A stretch of 64,000 bases of DNA from Taxillus chinensis. Its lineage: Eukaryota; Streptophyta; Magnoliopsida; Santalales; Loranthaceae. The DNA lies in assembly GCA_023512835.1 (NCBI GenBank), contig CM042091.1:42050107-42114106 (forward strand). Direction: 5' to 3'. The notes beneath the pieces are model-generated. The model searched no databases, was not told the origin of the DNA, and worked only from the letters and a program-made list of their open reading frames with translations. Within the stretch, counting starts at the first letter, position 1. Each line of letters begins with the position of its first letter. The translations under genes and the position numbers were made by a program. Positions 56,132 through 64,000 of this stretch are shown here, in pieces.

Positions 56132-56400
56132 CACTACAAGATATTTTAACTTAGGCGGCATTTTTTTAATGGCATTTTTTAAAACGCCGCCTTAGATATA
56201 CTATGCTGGCGTCTTCGTAAAATGCCGCTATCGAAGTACTGTCGCGGCGTTTCATAATAAAAACACCACTACATATGACAACTGTACTGGCCTTTTTAAG
56301 AACGCCAGCCGAAGTCATTTTGTATCGGCATTTTTCGTAAACGCCAGCCCATTTCCTTTCTATACCAATGTTTTACCCAAACGCCACCTCTTATACCCTC
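56132..56400 (+). repeat. CACTA terminal and subterminal repeats
   Basis: After the 5' CACTACAAGA come inverted and direct copies of short AACGCCGCC / AGGCGGCA and AACGCCAGCC motifs at roughly 20-40 bp intervals (56152, 56188, 56204, 56240, 56300, 56342, 56380). AGGCGGC near 56154 and GCCGCCT near 56188 can pair. Such subterminal motifs are the tnpA-binding sites in En/Spm elements. Confidence 0.75.
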
Positions 56401-57536
56401 CATAATTAATTAATATACCACCAAAACATTAAAATCAAAATTACTTTACTCTTTCTAAACCTAATCCCGATCGTCTCTCCATATCGTCGCACTCGTCCGT
56501 CGCTCTCTGTCCCTCTCTCTCTCTCTCACTCGTTCCGATCGGCGCTCGATATCCCTCTTGGTCATCCGTCGTCGACGCTCCACCGCCATCGACAGGTAAG
56601 CGTTGCTGTCTCACCCTCTCTCACTCTCTCCCTCTGATTCGTCATCTCACTCTCGCGCTCTCTCACTCTCGCTCTCTCTCACTCTTTCTAGATTCGACAT
56701 CGGCAACGGCGAGACTGCTCCCTCGCTCCTTTACGGCGAGACTGTTTTCCTCTTCATCCCTGTCTCTCCACGGGTGTAGGTTTGCGTCTCTTTCATACAT
56801 GTTAGCTGTAGCTGGTATCATTAATTGTTTATAAATTATGATAATTTGTGGGTATTAAAACAATAGATATTATTTGTGTGTGAATGGTGTCTGTTATCGA
56901 TTGATATTAAATTTCATATGTTTTTCTTGGACTGTAACTGTGAGTTGACTGCATGTGGTAGAGCAGACAATTTAGAAGTACAACATGACACTGGGCACTT
57001 GAAAATGGCACCCGATAGCCCCATTAGTTTAGTTAGTGGGAGTGTATTTGTGCATGTACGTGTATGTCGTATCTTTTTTGGCAAGAATATATGTTTAATT
57101 AATGTATAGTGGGATTTGAATGGCTCTTCTTGTTTTTATTCTTTTCTTAGTTTTTATTGGTTGCTTAGTGGATAAGGAAACTCATATTGTTTATTATGTC
57201 ATGTCTTATTTTTTTAATTTTTTTTCCTTTGCTACTTGGTGGTTAAGGCTGTCATGGCTCTTGTTTTTTTCTTTGTGGTTAGTTAAACTCTACTAAATTT
57301 ACTCATAGCATTCATTTTAGTGAAATTAAAATGCTCAATGTTTTTAATTCTATGCATATTATTTAAAGTGTTGCATATGCCTTTAATTGTAGCTATGAGT
57401 TCTAAATGCTTATGTATGGCTTACATAATTCTTATTGTATTTATGTGTACTTATAATTCACTTTGTGGTTTGTGTGCTTTGGATGTCACTTGCTTATAAA
57501 TATATTACATGAATTAATAACAGGACGAAGAAGTAT
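56401..57536 (+). other. CACTA 5' leader with a probable intron
   Basis: CT-rich leader (56455-56595) ending in GACAG and a GTAAGC donor at 56596. The matching acceptor AACAG is at 57523, just before the transposase ATG at 57537. The 0.9-kb intron is T-rich and non-coding. The intron is inferred from splice-site fit only. Confidence 0.5.
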
Positions 57537-58274
57537 ATGGATAAAAGTTGGATTCAAAAACCTCAATTGAGTGATGAGTATCGAGCAGGAGTGTACAAAT
57601 TCTTGGACTTTGCTGCAAGACATGCCCGTGTTAGTGGGATGCTTGCTTGTCCTTGTGTAAAATGTGTAAACCCAATTGTGTTGAGTACAACTGAGGTACT
57701 TGATCATGTGATGGTATATGGTTTTAGTCCAGGTTATGAATTCTGGTATCATCATGGTGAATCTTCATCAAATATAAACGCTAGTGAAGGTTAGAATACA
57801 AATGATAACTTTGAGGACCAAGGTGGTTCGGATTTGATGTTGCATGATGTATTCCGAATGGATGAAGTTATGCAAACCGAACAACAATCAGTGGATGAGT
57901 CAAATGAAGAGACTAATAAGTTCTTAAGGATGATAAGAGATTTGCAACAACCTTTGTATGAAGGATACAAACTAAGCAAGCTAGAGACAGTTGTTCGTTT
58001 GAATCATTTGAAATGTTTAAATGGCTGGAGCAATAATTCAATTGATCAGTTGCTAAATTTTCTCAAAGTTTTACTACCTGAGGATGCCAAATTTCGCAAA
58101 GATTGTCATGAAGGAAAAAATATTATCAAAGACTTAGGTCTTGGGTATGAAAAGATTCATGTTTGCCCAAATAATTGCATGTTGTTCTGGGAAGAGAATG
58201 CTATTGATGAAGTATGCTCTATTTGTGGTGCAAGTAGGTGGATTGAGGAGGAGAATGAAAAAAAACTACTGTAA
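57537..58274 (+). pseudogene. tnp2: CACTA transposase: associated domain and start of tnp2
   Basis: ATG at 57537 (MDKSWIQKPQLS) opens the transposase-associated domain (CPCVKCVN, DHVMVYGFSPGYEFW). An in-frame TAG at 57792 is followed in the same frame by KLSKLETVVRLNHLKCLNGW and GYEKIHVCPNNCMLFW with CSICGASRW of the tnp2 family. The frame shifts at the A8 run 58258-58265, after which KVLRWFSLKQRLQRLF follows in another frame. The protein would excise and insert the transposon. Domain order is complete, so only a few point changes separate it from a coding sequence. Confidence 0.88.
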
Positions 58275-59737
58275 AGGTATTACGATGGTTTTCTTTAAAG
58301 CAACGGTTGCAAAGATTATTCATGTGTTCAAAAACAACCTTTCAAATGATGTGGCATGCTGAAAATCGTACTGATGATGGTATATTAAGGCATCCATCAG
58401 ATTCACTTGCATAGAAAGAATTTGATAACCGATTTAAAGAGTTTTCTTCGGATCCTCGCAATGTTAGACTTGGGCTAGGTTGTGATGGCTTTAGCCCTTT
58501 CAGAAATATGAGTAGTCCTTATAGTATTTGGCCCGTAATACTTATTCCATATAATCTCCCTCCTTGGATATGTATGAAAAGGTCATCAATGATGTTATCC
58601 CTCCTTATTCCTGGCCCAAACTCCCCTACAACAAATATAAATGTATTTCTACAACCGTTAGTGAAGGAGTTAAACGAGTTATGGGACATTGGTATAAATA
58701 CCTATGACGCTTCCACCAAGCAAGTGTTTCAATTGCATGCAGCATTGATGTGGACAATTAATGACTTTCCCGCATATGGTGATTTGTCAGGCTGGAGTAC
58801 CAAATGTGCCCTTGCATGCCCTTCTTGTAATTATGGTACAAAGTATATGCGACTTCAAAATGGCGGGAAGTACTGTTACATGGGTCATAGACGGTTCTTA
58901 GACGTCAATCATGTATTTCGGAAAGATAAAAATTCATTTGATGGCACTGAAGAATTTGATCTAGCTCCTATGATGCTATCTAGGGATGATGTCTTGACCC
59001 AAACTAAAGGTTCTCCTGCTTATCCTTGGAAAAAAAGAAGTGTGTTTTTCAACTTACTGTATTGGAGGCACCATCAATTTCGTCATCAAATGGACTTCAT
59101 GCATATTGAGCATAATGTTGCCAACAATATAATAGGCACACTACTCAATCTTGAAAATACAAAGGATAACTTGAAAGCACGCTTAAACCTTCAAGCAATG
59201 GGCATAAGGAGTGAACTTCATCCTATTCAGCGTGAAAATAGATTATATATTCCACCTGCTTGCTTTACAATGAGTAGCAATGAGAAAAATGGCATGTTGG
59301 CAGTTCTGAAAAATGTGAAAGTGCCAGATGGATATGCATCAAACATTTCCCGTGCTGTAAAACTGAAGCAACGTAAAATTATTGGACTAAAGAGTCATGA
59401 TACACATATTTTGATGCAATAATTGCTACCAATTGCATTGAGAGGTTCTTTACCAAATTATGTGATAGCACCATTGATTGAAATGTGTGCCTATTTCAGA
59501 GGTGTATGTTCTAAGACATTAGTGATAAAAGAAATTGAACAATTTGAAGCTGAAATTGCTGAGACTTTGTGCAAACTGGAGAAAATATTTCCGTCATCAT
59601 TTTTCACCATAATGATGCACCTTGTTATGCACTTGGCTACGGAGGCTAAGACTTGTGGGCCTGTACATTATCGATGGATGTATCCTATAGAAAGGTTTGA
59701 GCGAATTACAAGTCTACCTTTTGTTATTACATTTTAG
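58275..59737 (+). pseudogene. tnp2: CACTA transposase: tnp2 core and DUF4218
   Basis: Continues with FQMMWHAENRTDDG, a TAG at 58412 (Trp position), then DPRNVRLGLGCDGFSPF, NVFLQPLVKELNELW and TINDFPAYGDLSGWS, and CPSCNY with YMGHRRFL. These are the tnp2 core motifs. An in-frame TAA at 59420 precedes DUF4218 (LLPIALRGSLPNYV, FPSSFFTIMMHLVMHL, GPVHYRWMYPIERF). The end of the exon is near 59715, at a GT donor. Three in-frame stops and one frameshift in total affect the transposase. Confidence 0.9.
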
Positions 59738-60326
59738 TGCATGTTATTTTATGTTATAAAGTCATTTTGATAATTGATATAATGTAGGTACCTTTTTCGG
59801 CTTAAATCATATGTTCGTAATAAAGCTTTCCCTGAAGGCTCGATTGCGGAGGGGTACATAGCAGAAGAGAGTTTGACCTTTTGTTCACAATACTTGGACT
59901 CAATTGCAGTTGAGACTGTTTTCACTCGGCCTACACGGACTATATAGATGATGCAAAGGGATCAATTACATACATCACTCTTGATCGTATTTCTCGAATG
60001 CAAGCACATCGTTATGTGTTATTTAACAATGATGAAGTTAGACCAATGTTGGAGTATGTTTTCTTGCACTGGTTTTATTAAATCCAATATATTCTCACAC
60101 ATTACTAATATTTTCAACATATCCCTAGGATGCACAAAGATTATTTGAGAAGGCAAAATCGGCATAGGCGTATTAGTGATTCTCAAATTCAGAAACTCCA
60201 TATGGAAACATTTTGTGATTGGTTTCGTGAATATGTAAGCATTTTTCAATGTCGTATTATTTACCTATAATTCGTTAATGGTTTTTTTGGAATCTCGTTT
60301 GATGCCTTTCTCGATTGTAGGTTGTA
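59738..60326 (+). pseudogene. tnp2: CACTA transposase: intron and DUF4218 C-terminus
   Basis: After an acceptor near 59787, YLFRLKSYVRNKAFPEGSI continues the DUF4218 tail (AEGYIAEESLTFC). A stop near 59946 and a degraded part follow, including an HKDYLRRQNRHRR block near 60130. The acceptor TTGTAG at about 60320 starts the next exon. Exon boundaries are inferred from similarity and splice signals. Confidence 0.65.
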
Positions 60327-60929
60327 GTGGAAAATGGTAAGAATGAAACTTTGAGCAATGAAGTAAAAGCCCTAGCATGGGGGCCAAACACAGAAGCAGG
60401 AAGGATAAACACTTATGTAGTGAATGGTTTTAAGTTTCGCACCAAATCATACGAAAAATACAAAAAAATATATAACAGTGGAGTACGAGTTCTTATTGAT
60501 GGAGGCTCAGCATATTATGGAATTTTAGTGGACATTATTGAGTTATACTACATTGAGAATTTGAGACACATTTTATTCAAATGTGAATGGGCAGATGTTA
60601 ATTCTGGTAGAGGCTACAAGAAGGATATATTTGGCTTTGAGTTAGTCAATTTCTCACATTTGATACATACAGGTTCTCGTTTCTATGACGAACCTTATGT
60701 GTTGTCCACTCAAGCAACTCCAACATTCTATGTGAAAGATAACAGGCAAGGAGATTGGGTCACTGTTGTCAATATAAAGCCAAGAGATGTATATGACATT
60801 GGTAATGGAGCAGAGAGCGATGATGACAATGACAACTATCAAGACAATGAGTGCTATAATATACATAGAGATGTGCTGCATGGAAGCGTTAGTTGGACTA
60901 GAAATGATATTGAAGGGGAGTTTTGTTAG
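60327..60929 (+). CDS. tnp2: CACTA transposase: DUF4216 exon
   Basis: An uninterrupted frame of 200 residues. Recognisable DUF4216 blocks: WGPNTEAGRINTYVVNGFKF, NSGVRVLIDGG, YYGILVDIIELYY, FKCEWAD, FGFELVNFSHLIHTG, DEPYVLSTQATPTFYV and VNIKPRDVYD, followed by an acidic C-terminus and TAG at 60927. This domain ends most plant CACTA transposases; its exact role is not known. Its intact frame contrasts with the interrupted upstream exons. Confidence 0.85.
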   Translation: MENGKNETLSNEVKALAWGPNTEAGRINTYVVNGFKFRTKSYEKYKKIYNSGVRVLIDGGSAYYGILVDIIELYYIENLRHILFKCEWADVNSGRGYKKDIFGFELVNFSHLIHTGSRFYDEPYVLSTQATPTFYVKDNRQGDWVTVVNIKPRDVYDIGNGAESDDDNDNYQDNECYNIHRDVLHGSVSWTRNDIEGEFC

Positions 60930-61891
60930 TGCTATGCAATAGAATGTTGTTGGTATAGTGTGTGCAAGTTTGAATGGTTTTGTATGTTTGTTTGCACTTG
61001 TTATAAGCACTGCAATGAAATATCGTGAAGATGGGGATTTTTGACCATGTCGTATTGTACATTTCTAAATGTATTCTATCTTGTACTACTAAAATAATAT
61101 TAAAGAAAAAACATAGATATGCAAAGAATTAAGTTACCAGGCTCTTGTCTTTTCCTGCAGAGCTGTCATTGTCCTAATTAATCACATTAACTCCCCAATT
61201 TTGTGCCAAAGTACGTGTAATAGCCTCAAAAGCAAGACCAGCAGCTTCATATGGCCAGTATTACATAGTCAAAACAAACCCACAATTAAAAAATCACGCC
61301 AAACAAAAATCTCAGATTCCAGTGCCCAAAATTCCCTGCATATTGGTTCTCTGTGCAATAAGATGACAGAATATTATGCCCAAAATCTCACTTGTTAGCC
61401 CCATGATTCAAAAGACAAACTTGCACTTACCCAGTCTTACCTCAACTTAGCTAAAAATTAAATTAGTATAGATTTGAGATTTCACAGTCATTACATATGT
61501 TTTTCTTAGAAATATATATATATTTCTACAAGAGAACGTGGGCTCTGATTTTTCTCCATGTTAGCTGAAAAGAATGGCTTTAGATTTCCTAAGTAAAAAA
61601 TGTATGAATTAATGGTGGTGCTGTAATAAGGGGTTGAATGTTAAAAGTAGTCACTGATATAAAAAGCCTAATAGGTTTTAAAAGATACTTACAACAAACA
61701 GATCCCCAAATTGATTAGTAAACTTTGTGCCTATGCAAGTCTTTACTATCCCCAACATGTATATTGTACATATATATATGGCATTAGAGTATGCTTTTGG
61801 TATCTTAGTTAATCTTCTCTCTGTTATTACTTAATGTTGTTGAATTTAATTCTGTTTATTATTTTTTATGAATTGCAGGTTAGGATTGAAG
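60930..61891 (+). other. Intergenic region between the two CACTA genes
   Basis: Nearly 1 kb of AT-rich DNA. A candidate first exon or leader of tnpA may lie here, since the tnpA ATG at 61892 is preceded by an acceptor (TTGCAG at 61873-61878). No ORF is supported. Confidence 0.5.
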
Positions 61892-63090
61892 ATGCCAACA
61901 AAAAAATTAAAGACAATTTCAATTAACCCAGCTAGTAAACAAACCGCTTTGGCATTTACACATCGTAGGGGTCCTGGAACATCATTAAACATTGAACCCA
62001 CACCGCGTGGAAGTTCTAGTTTTTCTTTAACTCCTCAAAACAATAGATTCCCTGTATTCTCCTCGCCAAATCCTCCACTACACTTTCATGACGAGGAAGA
62101 AGATGAAGAAGATGAAGATTATTATGAAATTGATGATACAGATGATGAGAGTGAGAGTGATAGTGATGATGATAGCACGGAATGTGATCAACCCAATGAT
62201 TTAGCTTTCGATGATGAGCTTGGACACGAAACCCTACTCGATGTAATTGGTAAGAGAATTTTCCTATTTGCAAATAACAGTTCATATACAAACACACATA
62301 TACGTATTTAACTTGTGTTATTATTGTTTTTTTTTTTTGAACTAGATGAATCTGGGAAGCGTAATAGGCGAGGGATAACTCGTTTGACGAACATATGGAA
62401 CTTGCCTCGAGGGGAGCGTGTGACGGTTGAGGTGAACAAAAATTTCCATATGGTGGGAGAAAATGGTAGTGTGTTTCCCCGTTTCTTGGGGAACAATGGC
62501 ACGAAGAGGAGACTATTGTCCTTTAAATTATATCACTTGGCCGAAAGTGCCAAAAGAATACAAGAAGCACTGTTTATCGACTATTGAGGTACCGTTTCAA
62601 TTGTTTTGGATAAATAAAATTACATTTACCTTTTAATATAATATTTTTATAAGCTAATTCAATGATTTTGTAGTCCAAATTCATTCTCAGATTTCATAAT
62701 GATGATGAAATGTTTCATAGAAGATGGGCTCATTTTTCATTGGGTTGCCTTGGAAGAAAGTGGAGGGATTTTAGAAAAGAATTGAAAGATAAATTCTTTG
62801 ATGTATCTAAAACCAAAGAACAAATGATTGTTGAAATTCCGAGCAATGTTGATCCTACCCAAATGAAATGTTTGATCGATTATTGGTTATCTCCTGAAGG
62901 AATGGTATAGGTCAATAATTTATTTTCATAAATTATTTGAATTTTTATTGTCAATGGATGCTTCTGAGATATGGTTTACATTTTTTACAGACAAAAAGTG
63001 CAAAAAATAAGTCCTCCCGTAGCTTGCAAAAGGATGTACACACTTTAGGAGCTAAATCTTATGCACGATTAGCACATGAACTTGTACATT
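61892..63090 (+). pseudogene. tnpA: CACTA tnpA-type gene (Transposase_24 / Ptta family), four exons
   Basis: Proposed exons 61892-62249, 62346-62588, 62674-62904 and 62991-about 63090, all with GT-AG introns of 85-96 bp and in-phase joins. Exon 1 is basic then strongly acidic (EEEDEEDEDYYE). Exon 2 has RNRRGITRLTNIWNLPRGER and VNKNFHMVGENG. Exon 3 has SKFILRFHND and WAHFSLGCLGRKWRDFRKEL. Exon 4 has KSAKNKSSRSLQKDVHTLGA. This is the Ptta/En/Spm family that binds subterminal repeats. A one-base gain in the G run at 62488-62491 shifts exon 2; in the other frame TMARRGDYCPLNYITWPKV follows as expected. The C-terminal end is uncertain. Confidence 0.8.
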
Positions 63091-64000
63091 CCTTTTTTAT
63101 GACTAAAATATGTTAGGTTGATTTGTGTGGTTGAAGCATTTGACGCTGTGTGGAAGGATGAAATTTAGTTGCAAACTAGCAAATAGCCCAATTCCACTGC
63201 AAGTTAAGTGGAAAGGTGTTTTCAAAAAAAAAAAACTAATAAAAATTCCTTATCAAACATAAAACTAACCTGCATTTTGCATACCGAATGTAATCTAGAA
63301 GAGAACCAAACCTTCAATATCTGATTTCCACAACTACATTAACACTCTGTGATGAGATTGCATTTGTGTTTTTACTTTCTTGTGAGAAAAGTGTAGTAAA
63401 TTTATATATACATACATATATATATATATATATACACTCCTGCGTATGAGTTAATTTTTGAGGTGTTAGTCCTCAAATGCTTGATGCTCTTGTTTTTCTA
63501 ACTATTTTCCCTCCTTGTCTGAAGCATAATTTTGCCTCTGTTTTTTTTATAATGTCATTTGAGGTCTAGTTGTATTGTGAGATTGTCCCATTGCTTGTAT
63601 ATTGCCTGGCCTGCTAAAGGTGGATCAATTGTTTTATGTTGTTTTTAAATGTTGTACGTATGTAATGTTTTCTTTTTTTTGCTTCCTGCTTTGGCTTCTT
63701 ATGATCCAACATTCATATTATGGCATCAAAAATAATAAATACAATTTGTTTGTTTTCAGCATATGTCAATGCCACACAGCTGGCTGGCTGTAATAGCCCA
63801 TTTTATTTAATATGTTGACTACCGTATTCTGCCTGGATCTTAAATCTGGTGAACATTTTTACTGTACTACAAAATTGCCCAAAAATGAACAATGTAAACT
63901 TCTAGCTGTTCAATTGTCTGTTTTGGGCTTTTTCATTATCGGGAATTAGTGACATTCTAGTATAATAGTGTACATTTGGGAGGGGATAACGTGGCCACTG
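63091..64000 (+). other. CACTA 3' region, no gene seen
   Basis: AT-rich, with a (TA)n tract at about 63416-63434. No ORF with a recognisable family and no CACTA end were found. A poly-A tract at 63226-63237. Confidence 0.5.

Larger units (their letters stand above)
56132..64000 (+). mobile_element. CACTA (En/Spm-type) DNA transposon, right end outside the window
   Basis: Begins CACTACAAGATATTTTAAC, the CACTA terminal sequence, followed by GC-rich subterminal repeats. It carries two genes in the same orientation: a tnp2-type transposase (57537-60926) and a tnpA-type gene (61892-63090). The complementary CTTGTAGTG end was not found before 64000. The 3-bp duplication would be ACA (56129-56131). 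It interrupts the Tekay leader. Confidence 0.9.

Noticed and set aside
1..64000. tRNA, rRNA, microRNA precursors or CRISPR arrays
   Set aside because: No cloverleaf, rRNA segment or spaced direct-repeat array was seen; tRNA-like strings are only primer-binding sites of retroelements.

Overview
The window is intergenic, transposon-packed DNA from a flowering plant, most likely a dicot with a large genome. I found no host gene, tRNA, rRNA or CRISPR array. Almost every base can be assigned to LTR retrotransposons inserted into one another, plus one CACTA DNA transposon that runs off the right edge. The plant assignment rests on the lineages: SIRE-type Copia with an extra 3' ORF, Ogre/Tat Ty3 with an extra ORF1, Tekay-type chromovirus with a chromodomain, an Athila-like non-autonomous element, and CACTA/En-Spm with transposase (tnp2) and tnpA genes.

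Layout. The outermost host is a minus-strand Copia element ('Copia-2'): 3' LTR at 21021-21876 and pol at 22054-28560, with its remainder outside the window. Three things sit in it. (1) A minus-strand Ogre/Tat element at the left: 5' LTR 3891-21020, primer site 3869-3888, ORF1 1751-3280, gag from 1477 leftwards. Its LTR is split by a SIRE-type solo LTR (5227-19362), which is itself split by a complete SIRE-type Copia (5674-18454). Its gag is cut by another LTR ('family X', 1-963). (2) An Ogre-type solo LTR at 23040-26694, inside the Copia-2 RT. (3) A minus-strand Tekay-type chromovirus from 28561 to at least 56131. Its 3' LTR carries a SIRE-type solo LTR (29389-30722). Its RT is split by a plus-strand Ty3 element (34711-42635), which holds a Tekay-like solo LTR (37342-39449). 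Its gag is split by a Copia-2-type solo LTR (44042-55508), which holds a family X solo LTR (45146-46615) and a gag-only Athila-like element (47031-55398). The Tekay 5' leader is split by the CACTA element (56132 onwards).

Most boundaries are supported by 5-bp target-site duplications (TSDs) read directly from the sequence: GGACA, GTCTG, CTTAT, ATAAG, GTGTC and AATCT are exact; three others match at 4 of 5 positions. This gives six solo LTRs and three elements with both LTRs. All coding regions are broken by stops or frameshifts. The CACTA genes are the least decayed, with three in-frame stops and a one-base indel in the transposase and one frameshift in a G run in tnpA.

The most unusual object is the element at 47031-55398. 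Its 5' LTR contains four tandem copies of a roughly 1.16-kb unit, each with its own TATA box, and the unit junctions contain about 85 bp copied from the element's own interior. Its 3' LTR is a 354-bp chimera with a short internal-sequence patch at the join. It has an Athila-type tRNA-Asp primer site, a zinc-knuckle ORF and no pol. A second curiosity is a CGGAGTAAGGA motif array in all SIRE-type LTRs, which reappears in reverse orientation as a 30-bp tandem repeat in the unrelated Tekay LTR.
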